Shown here: in pieces, positions 1-7,937 of the stretch
Layout: each line of letters begins with the position of its first letter
How positions within the stretch are numbered: the stretch's first letter is position 1
Assembly: GCF_049673105.1 (NCBI RefSeq)
Contig: NZ_JBATXG010000017.1
Span: forward strand, 13,901-77,900
From: Castellaniella sp049673105
GTDB taxonomy: Bacteria; Pseudomonadota; Gammaproteobacteria; Burkholderiales; Burkholderiaceae_B
Direction of reading: 5' to 3'
DNA: 64,000 nt
Notes under the pieces: generated by a model
Told to the model about the DNA's origin: nothing
The model's database searches: none
Seen by the model: the letters and a program-made list of their open reading frames with translations, nothing else
Translations under genes and position numbers: made by a program

Positions 1-53
1 CGTGGCCGGAAATTCAGCGCCGCAGCTGATCTGCAACCTCACTTCCCGTCGTC

Positions 54-239
54 ATGGTTAGAAAACTGAGTCTCGCTGGCATCTGGATACTGGCGCTGCT
101 GTGCTATGTGGTTCCATACCTGTTCCTGGATCAGGTGAATGCCTGGTATGGCAGTTTCCTGTTCTGGGCTGTGACGGGCGCCCTGGTGATCCTGCTTAAC
201 CTGGTGGCCACCCGCGATTTGCGGGGGCGTGACGAATGA
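54..239 (+). CDS. Small two-TM membrane protein, partner of the symporter
   Basis: A 61-residue protein with two predicted membrane helices (about residues 7-26 and 33-52) and a charged tail ending RDLRGRDE. Its stop overlaps the start of the symporter gene by 4 nt (ATGA), so the two are almost certainly co-translated. Very small membrane proteins of the DUF3311 kind are often found directly upstream of sodium/solute symporters, and this one fits by size, topology and position; the family assignment is an inference. No strong ribosome binding site precedes the ATG at 54, and the window edge hides the promoter. Confidence 0.6.
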   Translation: MVRKLSLAGIWILALLCYVVPYLFLDQVNAWYGSFLFWAVTGALVILLNLVATRDLRGRDE

Positions 240-1705
240 GCGCCGCATCGCTCTGGATCGGCGTCGCCATCTATCTCGTCATTGCCCTGTATGTCGCCTG
301 GCTGTCGCGAGACGAATCCGCCAATGGCAGCACGCCCAGCATGTCAGGCTATTTTTTGGGCGCGCGCAGCTTCGGCGGGTTCGTGTCGGCGCTTAGCTAC
401 AGCGCCACCACCTACAGCGCTTTCATGTTGGTGGGGCTGGCAGGCCTGACCTACAAAGGCGGCGTCGGGGCCTTCGGCTTCGAGATCGTCTATTTCGTGG
501 GGGTGTCTCTGGTCGCCGTCTTCGGGCCCCGGTTCTGGCACGTGGGCAAGACCTACGACTTCATCACGCCCAGCGAAATGCTGGGTCATCGCTATCAGAG
601 CAAGCCGGTCGCCGTCTCCATGGCGTTGACCAACTGTCTGTTCCTGATTCCCTATGCCGCCGTGCAGCTGGCCGGCGTGGGCTATCTGCTGGCGGGCATG
701 AGCGACGGCGCCATCAGCTTCAGCACCGGCACCGTGTTTGCCACCGTCGTGGCGCTGGTCTTTTCATACATCGCCGGCATGCGCTCCATCATGTGGACGG
801 ATGCCCTGCAGGCCTTGTTCATGCTGGTCTCGGCGACTGCCGTGGCCTGGCTGGTGGTGCATCATCTGGGCGGGCCGGGCGCTTTGTTCGAGCAGCTCAG
901 TCAGGAACCGGGCAATGTGCTGACGGTACCCGGGCCGGGGTTCTTCTCGTTTGCTACCTTTTTGGGCCTGACGCTGCCCTGGTTTTTCTTCAGCTTGTCG
1001 AATCCCCAGGTCAGCCAGCGCTTGTTCATGCCTCGAAACCTGTCGGCCTTGCGTCGCATGCTGATCGGTTTTCTGTGTTTCGGACTGATCTACACCCTGG
1101 TGTCCGTCACCTGGGGCTTTAGCGCACTGATTGCGTTGCCGGGCTTGTCCTCTCCGGATCTGGCGACCCCGCGTCTGCTGGGGTCGGACATGGTGCCGCC
1201 CATTCTGGCAGAGATCGTGATGATCGGTATTCTGGCCGCCGCCATTTCAACGATTGATTCCATCATGCTGACTTTGTCGTCCATGCTGTCGCGCGACGTC
1301 TACGCTCATGCCGCTGATCGTCCCAGCGAGGCGCGCCAGGTGCGCTTCGGTAAATGGGTGCTGGCCCTGATCGCCGTGCTGGCGCTGCTGTTTGCCGAAT
1401 TGCGTCTCGATCTGATCGCCGTGCTGTCGGTGGCGGCGTCCACCGGTCTGGCGGTCGTCGTGCCGGCCATCGTCGGTGCGTTCTATTGGCGGCGGGGCAC
1501 CGCCGCCGGCGCGCTGGCCAGCATTCTGGGCGGTAGCGCCATCGTGCTGATCCTGTTTGCCACTGGCATCCAACCCCTGGGGTTGTCGGCTGGCGTGTGG
1601 GTGTTGCCGGTCTCGGCGGCTCTGTTTGTCGGGGTCAGCTGGCTGAGCACGGCGCCGGTCGCCGTGGCCGATGCGTTCATGGCGGCGGCCAAGGGCCGCC
1701 GCTAG
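236..1705 (+). CDS. Sodium:solute symporter family (SSS) transporter
   Basis: A 489-residue protein made almost entirely of hydrophobic helices, about 13 predicted, the usual length and topology of the SSS/SLC5 family (PutP, PanF, ActP relatives). Family-like features include SYSATTYSAFMLVGLAG near residues 57-73, the stretch around SYIAGMRSIMWTDALQ (about 177-192), and AAAISTIDSIMLTLSSMLSRD (about 330-350), which matches the conserved sodium-site helix. It should import an organic solute with Na+ across the inner membrane. The substrate cannot be read from the sequence; carboxylates, pantothenate or proline are all possible. It is translationally coupled to the small membrane protein upstream. 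Confidence 0.85.
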   Translation: MSAASLWIGVAIYLVIALYVAWLSRDESANGSTPSMSGYFLGARSFGGFVSALSYSATTYSAFMLVGLAGLTYKGGVGAFGFEIVYFVGVSLVAVFGPRFWHVGKTYDFITPSEMLGHRYQSKPVAVSMALTNCLFLIPYAAVQLAGVGYLLAGMSDGAISFSTGTVFATVVALVFSYIAGMRSIMWTDALQALFMLVSATAVAWLVVHHLGGPGALFEQLSQEPGNVLTVPGPGFFSFATFLGLTLPWFFFSLSNPQVSQRLFMPRNLSALRRMLIGFLCFGLIYTLVSVTWGFSALIALPGLSSPDLATPRLLGSDMVPPILAEIVMIGILAAAISTIDSIMLTLSSMLSRDVYAHAADRPSEARQVRFGKWVLALIAVLALLFAELRLDLIAVLSVAASTGLAVVVPAIVGAFYWRRGTAAGALASILGGSAIVLILFATGIQPLGLSAGVWVLPVSAALFVGVSWLSTAPVAVADAFMAAAKGRR

Positions 1706-1780
1706 CCGCGAAATCTGGCGGCGCGGCGGTGGCGGCAGGATGGCACGCCATGTCTGCTGAAATGGGGCGCGCCGCCCTGT

Positions 1781-2611
1781 TTACTGCCGCAGCGTCCGGG
1801 TCTGTCCCAGATCTTTGATGGGGACATTCGCCCGCCAGGGATTGATGTCCAGCCCGCCACGACGGGTGTAACGGGCATACACCAGCAATTCTTCCGGCGC
1901 GCAGTGCGCCATGATTTCCCCATAGATTTTTTCCACGCACAGTTCGTGGAATTCGCCCTGATGGCGCAGGGACACGATGTAGCGCAGCAGGCCGGCATGG
2001 TCGATGCGCGGCCCCGCATACTGGATCTGCAGGCTGGCCCAGTCAGGTTGGCCGGTGACGGGGCAGTTGGATTTCATCAATTCCGTCACCAGGGTTTCGC
2101 GCACGAAGGGGGCCGGTTGCGACAGGACCAAGGTGTCCGGGGTCGGGGCGTCCGTCGGGGGAAAGTCGATGTCCTGATCGTCGATGCACGTGCCGCGCAG
2201 GGGCGCGCAGCTGAGTTCGAATGCCGGTCTCACGGACAGTACTTCCACATGCACGGGCTTGCCGCAGGCGCGACTGAGATCCGTGTATAGGCGTTGGCGC
2301 ACGATGTCCGGGTATTCGAAGCGTTCGTCGTTGAGGCTATTCAGGTAAAGCTTGAAGGATTTCGATTCGATCAGGTGCGAGCTGTCGGCGGGAAAGGTGA
2401 ATCTTCCCATGGCAACGACCGGGCGGCCTTTGGCGTTCAGCCAGGACAATTCATAGGCGTTCCAGATGTCGGCGCCGTGGGGCGCCTGGGGCAGATCCAG
2501 GCCGGCGCGCGTGTCGGCGCGGGCGATGGGATACAGCAGCGCCGGATCACAGTGATTCGACCCTGCTGTGTTGCGCCCTAGAGGGCTGTGTGCGAGTGCG
2601 GATATTTCCAT
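1781..2611 (-). CDS. queF: NADPH-dependent 7-cyano-7-deazaguanine reductase
   Basis: QueF reduces the nitrile preQ0 to the amine preQ1 in queuosine tRNA modification. The 276-residue protein is the long, two-module T-fold type seen in E. coli (282 residues). The QueF signature ESKSFKLYLNS is present, as is the catalytic cysteine in KSNCPVTGQPDW that forms the thioimide with preQ0. EFHE and the C-terminal YARYTRRGGLDINPWR are also family hallmarks. I chose the ATG at 2611 because family members begin just before this point and an AAGAGA-type ribosome binding site precedes it; an upstream in-frame ATG at 2683 would add 24 residues unlike the family. It is transcribed divergently from aceA. Confidence 0.93.
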   Translation of the reverse strand: MEISALAHSPLGRNTAGSNHCDPALLYPIARADTRAGLDLPQAPHGADIWNAYELSWLNAKGRPVVAMGRFTFPADSSHLIESKSFKLYLNSLNDERFEYPDIVRQRLYTDLSRACGKPVHVEVLSVRPAFELSCAPLRGTCIDDQDIDFPPTDAPTPDTLVLSQPAPFVRETLVTELMKSNCPVTGQPDWASLQIQYAGPRIDHAGLLRYIVSLRHQGEFHELCVEKIYGEIMAHCAPEELLVYARYTRRGGLDINPWRANVPIKDLGQTRTLRQ

Positions 2612-2909
2612 GACTTTTCTCTTGGCGTCGTAGATCAGGGGGCGACAGGAATCATTGTACTGGGTGGGTGAGCAGGATTTCACATGATGAAAGCTTGGTT
2701 TTAGGATATGAAAAATTCGTGCTGCGTTGCATTGATGATGTTTTCATAATCAGGTAATTTATTTCATAACATGGAATTAGTTTTGTAACCTATTGAATAT
2801 AATGAATAATATTTTCTATCTTATATAAGATATAAGTCATGTGTGCACTGCAGCATGAGCGTAGACTGTTTTCAACGGTTTCTTGTTTTACCTACTCAGG
2901 AGCAACACC
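2612..2909. promoter_or_regulatory. AT-rich divergent regulatory region queF/aceA with a 16-bp palindrome
   Basis: This is a 298-bp gap between divergent queF and aceA, strikingly AT-rich between about 2690 and 2840 compared with the GC-rich surroundings. It contains a perfect 16-bp palindrome, TATCTTATATAAGATA, at 2817-2832. The palindrome lies about 80 bp before the aceA start and is a reasonable operator for a dimeric regulator of the glyoxylate shunt. Which regulator is unknown. No open reading frame here looks coding. Confidence 0.5.
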
Positions 2910-4229
2910 ATGACCTCTCGCGAAACGGAAGTGCGCAATCTGCAACGCAGCTGGGCCGAAGACGCCCGTTGGCAAGGTATCAAACGGGGCTACAGTGCCG
3001 ACGAAGTCGTGCGCCTGCGTGGTTCCGTGGTGGTGGAACACACGCTGGCCCGCCGCGGGGCGGAAAAGCTGTGGGATTTGCTGCACACGGAAGATTTCGT
3101 CAATGCGCTGGGCGCCCTGACGGGTAATCAGGCCATGCAGCAGGTCAAAGCCGGTCTCAAAGCCATTTATCTGTCGGGTTGGCAGGTGGCGGGCGATGCC
3201 AATATCGCCGGTGAAATGTATCCGGACCAGTCGCTGTACCCGGCCAATTCCGTGCCTAGCGTCGTCAAGCGCATCAATAATTCCCTGACCCGCTGCGACC
3301 AGATCCAGTGGATGGAAGGCAAGAACCCCGGCGATGCGGACTATATCGACTATTTTGCGCCGATCGTGGCGGATGCCGAGGCCGGTTTCGGCGGGGTGCT
3401 GAATGCCTTCGAACTGATGAAATCCATGATCGAGGCGGGCGCTGCCGGCGTGCACTTCGAAGATCAGTTGGCTTCCGTCAAAAAATGCGGCCACATGGGC
3501 GGCAAAGTCCTGGTGCCGACGCGCGAAGCCGTCGCCAAACTGGTGTCGGCCCGTCTGGCCGCCGATGTGCTGAACGTGCCGACGCTGGTCGTGGCGCGCA
3601 CCGATGCCGAAGCCGCCGATCTGCTGACCAGCAACATCGACGAGAACGACGCGCCTTTCGTGACAGGCGAGCGCACGGTGGAAGGCTTTTACCGCACCCG
3701 TGCGGGTCTGGATCAGGCGATCTCGCGCGGACTGGCCTATGCGCCGTATGCGGATCTGATCTGGTGCGAGACGTCCACCCCCAACCTGGAATACGCCCGT
3801 CGGTTCGCCGAGGCCGTCCACCGCCAGTTCCCCGGCAAGATGCTGGCCTACAACTGCTCGCCGTCCTTCAACTGGAAGAAAAATCTGGATGACGCTACGG
3901 TGGCGAAGTTCCAGCGTGAACTGGGCGCCATGGGCTACAAATTCCAGTTCATCACGCTGGCTGGCTTCCATTCCTTGAACTACGGCATGTTCGAGCTGGC
4001 TCATGGCTATGCCCGCACGCAGATGAGCGCTTTCGTCGAATTGCAGCAAAAGGAATTCGCTGCTGCCGACAAGGGCTTTACCGCCGTCAAGCACCAGCGC
4101 GAGGTCGGTGTCGGCTATTTCGATGCCGTGACGCAGGCCATCGAAGGCGGCCAGTCCTCGACCACGGCGCTGAGCGGTTCGACCGAGGAAGCCCAGTTTG
4201 ACCAGGCACCGGCGGCCAAGGTCGCCTGA
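2910..4229 (+). CDS. aceA: Isocitrate lyase
   Basis: It cleaves isocitrate to glyoxylate and succinate, the first step of the glyoxylate shunt. The 439-residue protein carries the catalytic motif KKCGHMGGK with the active-site cysteine, plus NCSPSFNWKK and the metal-binding VADAEAGFGG segment, all typical of ICL subfamily 1. The start at 2910 is set by the ribosome binding site AGGAG just upstream; an in-frame ATG 27 bp earlier lacks one. It is a single-gene transcript ending at a strong terminator (4282-4308). Malate synthase is not in the window. Glyoxylate from this enzyme and from GlcDEF (25-29 kb) could meet the GhrA reductase encoded at 35.3 kb. Confidence 0.95.
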   Translation: MTSRETEVRNLQRSWAEDARWQGIKRGYSADEVVRLRGSVVVEHTLARRGAEKLWDLLHTEDFVNALGALTGNQAMQQVKAGLKAIYLSGWQVAGDANIAGEMYPDQSLYPANSVPSVVKRINNSLTRCDQIQWMEGKNPGDADYIDYFAPIVADAEAGFGGVLNAFELMKSMIEAGAAGVHFEDQLASVKKCGHMGGKVLVPTREAVAKLVSARLAADVLNVPTLVVARTDAEAADLLTSNIDENDAPFVTGERTVEGFYRTRAGLDQAISRGLAYAPYADLIWCETSTPNLEYARRFAEAVHRQFPGKMLAYNCSPSFNWKKNLDDATVAKFQRELGAMGYKFQFITLAGFHSLNYGMFELAHGYARTQMSAFVELQQKEFAAADKGFTAVKHQREVGVGYFDAVTQAIEGGQSSTTALSGSTEEAQFDQAPAAKVA

Positions 4230-4281
4230 GCATGAAATATTGAGAGGGCAGGGGGATGAGGGGCCCCCTGAGAAGTGTTTT

Positions 4282-4308
4282 GGGAAGGCGCAAGCCTTCC
4301 CTTTTTTT
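4282..4308 (+). terminator. Rho-independent terminator of aceA
   Basis: An 8-bp perfect stem GGGAAGGC / GCCTTCCC closes a GCAA tetraloop and is followed by seven T residues. It lies 53 bp after the aceA stop. Confidence 0.9.
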
Positions 4309-4356
4309 GAAAACCGTTTTGAAAGCCATTGAAATACAACGGCTTGATGGTGATTT

Positions 4357-4370
4357 TTGATCTGGGTCAA
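4357..4370 (+). promoter_or_regulatory. FNR box upstream of the CcoI-like gene
   Basis: TTGATCTGGGTCAA matches the FNR/ANR consensus TTGATNNNNATCAA with one mismatch in the second half-site. A -10 element TATAGT lies at 4393-4398. The centre of the box is at -41.5 relative to a predicted start at 4405, the class II activation geometry. The same 36-bp distance from box start to -10 recurs at the ccoN promoter (box at 5517, -10 at 5553), which supports both calls. Confidence 0.8.
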
Positions 4371-4405
4371 AGTCCGTCGGAAATGGGCTGGCTATAGTCT
4401 ATGCC

Positions 4406-5344
4406 ATGAACCCCCGTTCTCTATTGACGCCGCCCCCTGATATGACCGATGCCATGCGCAGCGCACGCAGGCATATGCTGGCGCGTACCGGGCTGGCGTG
4501 GCTGATCATGATGCAGGTCATGATGCTGGCGTTTCCTGGCTATCTGCGTCATGGGGCGCGGGCGGCGGACGCTCAGCAGGCGTTGGAACAGGCCATCGTC
4601 CTGATGAACTGGCTCAGCCTGATCTTGTGCGTGCCGCTGGTGCTGTATTGCGCATGGCCGGTGTGGCAAGGCGCCTGGCGCAGTCTCAATCGAGGCAAGG
4701 TCGGCATGGACGTGCCGGTGGCGCTGGGTATCCTGGCTGCCTTTATTCCCAGTGTCATCGCCACCTGGCGCGATCAGGGCGAAGTCTATTTCGATTCCGT
4801 CTCCATGTTCGTCGCCTTTTTGCTCAGCGCCCGTTTTCTGGAACTGTGCGCCCGTCAGGCAGTGGCCGAACGCCATGCCGCAGATGCGGCCTTGCTGCGC
4901 CTGTCCGATCGCTTGGCGTTTTGGTTCGTGTGCATACAGATCTTGCTGGCCGGGCTGGTGGGCGCGTACTGGTGGCAGACGCAGCCTGAACAGGCGCTGG
5001 CGGTCACGGTGGCCCTGCTGGTCATGAGCTGCCCTTGTGCGCTGTCCATGTCGGTGCCGGCGGCGCTGGCGGCCCGCCGGGCGGCGTTGTTGCGCGACGG
5101 TCTCAGCCATAGCGACGGTGACTCGTCGGCGGATCTGGCCATGCGGCGCGTGGCCAAGCAAAACTTGGCGGGCTCCCTGGTCTGGCATGTGCTGGTGACG
5201 CCGCTGGCGGCATTCGGGTGGGTGCAGCCCTGGCTGGCGGCCATCACGATGCTGGTGTCTTCGCTGGCGGTGGCTGCCAACGCCTGGCGGCTGGCGCAGG
5301 GCGGGCAGGTCGATGCGGCGCCGCTGGCGGCGGATCCAGCCTGA
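4406..5344 (+). CDS. CcoI/FixI-like P-type ATPase reduced to its membrane domain
   Basis: A 312-residue membrane protein that aligns with the transmembrane parts of the copper P1B-ATPase CcoI, including MDVPVALGILAAFIPSVIATW (about 101-121), the metal motif SCPCALS (CPC at 209-211) and the last helix pair (about 251-296). The A domain with TGE, the DKTGT phosphorylation site and the GDGxND hinge are all absent. The joins are in frame (about residues 150-168 and 225-250), and the reading frame is otherwise clean. There is no N-terminal CxxC metal domain either. It cannot hydrolyse ATP as a P-type pump. It sits directly before ccoS and ccoNOQP under an FNR box, so it may bind or pass copper for cbb3 assembly, or be a relic. 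The start may be ATG 4406 or ATG 4442. Confidence 0.75.
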   Translation: MNPRSLLTPPPDMTDAMRSARRHMLARTGLAWLIMMQVMMLAFPGYLRHGARAADAQQALEQAIVLMNWLSLILCVPLVLYCAWPVWQGAWRSLNRGKVGMDVPVALGILAAFIPSVIATWRDQGEVYFDSVSMFVAFLLSARFLELCARQAVAERHAADAALLRLSDRLAFWFVCIQILLAGLVGAYWWQTQPEQALAVTVALLVMSCPCALSMSVPAALAARRAALLRDGLSHSDGDSSADLAMRRVAKQNLAGSLVWHVLVTPLAAFGWVQPWLAAITMLVSSLAVAANAWRLAQGGQVDAAPLAADPA

Positions 5345-5358
5345 TCCGAGAAGCAGTC

Positions 5359-5520
5359 ATGGATGCTCTTTTTTTACTGTTGCCGATTTCCCTGTTGTTT
5401 GTCCTGGGGATCGGGGTGGCGTTCTGGTGGGCTATTTTTTCCGGCCAGTTTGACGACACCCAGGATGCGGCGGTCGCGATCCTGAAAGATGATGACCAGG
5501 GGCGTTCGGGTCCAGATTGA
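5359..5520 (+). CDS. ccoS: Cytochrome cbb3 oxidase assembly protein CcoS
   Basis: A 53-residue single-helix membrane protein. The N-terminal helix (residues 2-24) followed by AFWWAIFSGQFDD is the CcoS hallmark; the usual LEGP after FDD is replaced by TQDA. CcoS is required for cofactor insertion (haem b and CuB) into cbb3 oxidase. It starts 14 bp after the CcoI-like gene, probably in the same transcript, and its stop codon lies inside the next FNR box. Confidence 0.85.
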   Translation: MDALFLLLPISLLFVLGIGVAFWWAIFSGQFDDTQDAAVAILKDDDQGRSGPD

Positions 5521-5530
5521 TTTAAATCAA
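5517..5530 (+). promoter_or_regulatory. Perfect-consensus FNR box of the ccoNOQP promoter
   Basis: TTGATTTAAATCAA is an exact, fully palindromic FNR site. It overlaps the ccoS stop codon. A -10-like GATTAT at 5553-5558 places the box at -41.5 from a start near 5565, leaving a 43-nt leader before ccoN. The fnr gene for the cognate regulator is in this window at 10952-11725. Confidence 0.9.
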
Positions 5531-5607
5531 GGCTGATTTCGAGTGCTTCATGGATTATTCAGGTTTTCAAAAATTCATGTTTTAACCTTGTTCTGAGGGG
5601 AACGTTT

Positions 5608-7092
5608 ATGGGCACGACCGGGCATACCGGAACACCGGCCGAAACCTTCAATTACGGCGTCGTCCGACAGTTCACCATCGCTACGATTTTTTGGGGCGTA
5701 GTGGGGATGGCGGTCGGCGTGTTGATCGCTTCGCAGCTGATCTGGCCGGAATTGAACTTCAATACCCCGTGGCTTAGCTATGGGCGGCTGCGTCCGCTAC
5801 ATACTAATGGGGTGATCTTCGCCTTCGGCGGCAGCGCCCTATTTGCGACGTCCTACTATGTAGTGCAGCGTACCTGTCAGGTGCGGCTGTTTTCCGACAA
5901 GCTGGCCGCGTTCACCTTTTGGGGCTGGCAGGCCGTGCTGGTCGGCGCTGTCATCACCTTGCCGCTGGGCTATACGTCCACCAAGGAATACGCCGAACTC
6001 GAATGGCCCATCGACATCCTGATCACCCTGGTCTGGGTGGCCTATGCCGTGGTGTTCTTCGGCACCATCGCCAAGCGCCGCGTCAAGCACATCTATGTGG
6101 CGAACTGGTTCTTCGGGTCCTACATCCTGACCATCGCCATCTTGCACATCTTCAACAACCTGGAACTGCCGGTGTCGATGTGGAAGTCCTATTCCGCCTA
6201 TGCCGGGGTGCAGGACGCCATGGTGCAATGGTGGTATGGGCATAATGCGGTCGGCTTTTTCCTGACCACCAGCTTCCTGGGCATGATGTACTACTTCGTG
6301 CCCAAGCAGGCCGGTCGCCCGATCTATTCCTATCGCCTGTCCATCGTGCACTTCTGGGCGCTGGCCTTCACCTATATGTGGGCGGGTCCGCACCATCTGC
6401 TGTATACCTCGCTGCCCGACTGGACTCAGTCGCTGGGCATGGCGTTCTCGCTGATCCTGCTGGCGCCGTCCTGGGGCGGCATGATCAACGGCATCATGAC
6501 GGTGTCGGGCGCCTGGCACAAACTGCGCACCGATCCGATCCTGAAATTCCTGGTGGTGGCGCTGTCCTTCTACGGCATGGCGACCTTCGAGGGTTCCATG
6601 ATGTCGATCCGCACCGTCAACGCCCTGTCGCACTACACCGACTGGACGGTGGGCCACGTGCATGCGGGGGCTCTGGGCTGGGTCGCCATGATCACCTTTG
6701 GTTCCCTGTACTACCTGATCCCGCGTCTGTATGGCCGCGAGAGCATGGCTCGTCCGGACTTCATCAATCTGCACTTCTGGCTGGCGACGCTGGGGGTGGT
6801 GCTGTACATCGCCGCCATGTGGATCGCCGGCGTGATGCAGGGGCTGATGTGGCGCGCCACCGAAGTGGATGGCACGCTGACCTACAGCTTCGTCGAGGCG
6901 GTCAAGGCGACGTATCCGTTCTACTTCATTCGCATGGTCGGTGGGCTGTTCTTCCTGGCGGGCATGTGCCTGATGGCCTGGAACACCTGGTTGACCGTGC
7001 GCGGCCAGCAGCGGGTCAATCCCCTGGTGCCGCTGGACAGCCCGGATGCCATCCATGCCGCCCCCGCAACCGCTGTGCCGGCATCGGCCTAA
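5608..7092 (+). CDS. ccoN: cbb3-type cytochrome c oxidase subunit I
   Basis: The catalytic subunit of the high-affinity terminal oxidase used at low oxygen; it reduces O2 to water at a haem b3-CuB centre and pumps protons. The 494-residue protein has about 12 membrane helices. Histidine ligands are visible in LRPLHTNG (H65), WYGHNAVGF, AGPHHLLYT and VGHVHAGALGW. GAGGGGAAC precedes the ATG. It is the first gene of ccoNOQP and lies under a perfect FNR box. Confidence 0.97.
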   Translation: MGTTGHTGTPAETFNYGVVRQFTIATIFWGVVGMAVGVLIASQLIWPELNFNTPWLSYGRLRPLHTNGVIFAFGGSALFATSYYVVQRTCQVRLFSDKLAAFTFWGWQAVLVGAVITLPLGYTSTKEYAELEWPIDILITLVWVAYAVVFFGTIAKRRVKHIYVANWFFGSYILTIAILHIFNNLELPVSMWKSYSAYAGVQDAMVQWWYGHNAVGFFLTTSFLGMMYYFVPKQAGRPIYSYRLSIVHFWALAFTYMWAGPHHLLYTSLPDWTQSLGMAFSLILLAPSWGGMINGIMTVSGAWHKLRTDPILKFLVVALSFYGMATFEGSMMSIRTVNALSHYTDWTVGHVHAGALGWVAMITFGSLYYLIPRLYGRESMARPDFINLHFWLATLGVVLYIAAMWIAGVMQGLMWRATEVDGTLTYSFVEAVKATYPFYFIRMVGGLFFLAGMCLMAWNTWLTVRGQQRVNPLVPLDSPDAIHAAPATAVPASA

Positions 7093-7102
7093 GGAGTTGA
7101 CC

Positions 7103-7756
7103 ATGTCTGGTACCAAGAAACGTTTTTCGCATGAAATGCTGGAGCGCAACGTCGGTCTGCTGATCATCTTCAGCATTCTGGTGGTGTCCTTTTCCGGCCT
7201 GGTGCAAATCATCCCGCTGTTCTTTCAGCATTCCACGACCACGGCGGTCGAGGGCGTGCGGCCCTACGAGGCCTTGAGCCTGGTCGGGCGCGATGTCTAC
7301 ATCCGCGAAGGCTGCGTTGGTTGCCACTCGCAGCAGATCCGCAAATTGCAGTCCGAAGTCCAGCGCTATGGTCCGTATTCCATCGCAGCGGAATCGGTCT
7401 ATGACCGCCCGTTCCTGTGGGGTTCCAAGCGCACCGGCCCGGACCTGGCCCGTGTGGGGCAGCGCTATTCCGATGAATGGCACCGCATCCACCTGCGCAA
7501 CCCGCGCGACGTGGTGAAGGAATCCAATATGCCGGCCTATGCCTGGTTGCAGCACAACACGGTGGAAGGCGCCGACGTGCAGGCGCGCATGAAGGTCCTG
7601 CGCACGCTGGGTGTGCCCTATACCGACGAGGACATCGCCGCCGCCCCCGACAAGCTGAAAGGCAAGACCGAGGAAGATGCCATCGTGGCATACCTGCAGG
7701 GTCTGGGTGTGGGGGGCCGCGCCGCAGCTGAGAAAGCCATGCAGAGCGGGGAGTAA
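7103..7756 (+). CDS. ccoO: cbb3-type cytochrome c oxidase subunit II (monohaem)
   Basis: A 217-residue membrane-anchored monohaem cytochrome c. One N-terminal helix (about residues 19-40) is followed by the haem c motif CVGCH (71-75), with a likely axial methionine in SNMPAYAWL. It passes electrons from CcoP to CcoN. The start at 7103 follows an AAGGAG ribosome binding site 10 bp after ccoN. Confidence 0.97.
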   Translation: MSGTKKRFSHEMLERNVGLLIIFSILVVSFSGLVQIIPLFFQHSTTTAVEGVRPYEALSLVGRDVYIREGCVGCHSQQIRKLQSEVQRYGPYSIAAESVYDRPFLWGSKRTGPDLARVGQRYSDEWHRIHLRNPRDVVKESNMPAYAWLQHNTVEGADVQARMKVLRTLGVPYTDEDIAAAPDKLKGKTEEDAIVAYLQGLGVGGRAAAEKAMQSGE

Positions 7757-7760
7757 TGAG

Positions 7761-7937
7761 ATGCTTGCCATGATCAATGGACTGGTGACGGGGCTGGCGA
7801 TGCTGACTTTCGCCGGCATCGTCTGGTGGGCCTGGTCGGCGCGCCGCGTCGAGGCCAACCAGCAGGCGGCGCAGCTGCCCTTCGCCCTGCCCGAGGAATA
7901 TCAGAACGACAAGAGTGCCGGGGATACCCATGAGTGA
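7761..7937 (+). CDS. ccoQ: cbb3-type oxidase subunit CcoQ
   Basis: A 58-residue protein with one membrane helix (about 4-24), then WWAWSARRVEAN and LPFALPEE, typical of CcoQ/FixQ, which stabilises the CcoNOP complex. It begins 4 bp after ccoO and overlaps ccoP by 8 bp. A second in-frame ATG at 7770 could also be the start. Confidence 0.85.
   Translation: MLAMINGLVTGLAMLTFAGIVWWAWSARRVEANQQAAQLPFALPEEYQNDKSAGDTHE

Noticed and set aside
2892..4370. A 492-codon minus-strand frame opposite aceA
   Set aside because: Shadow of isocitrate lyase; low-complexity His/Gly/Arg composition and no family.
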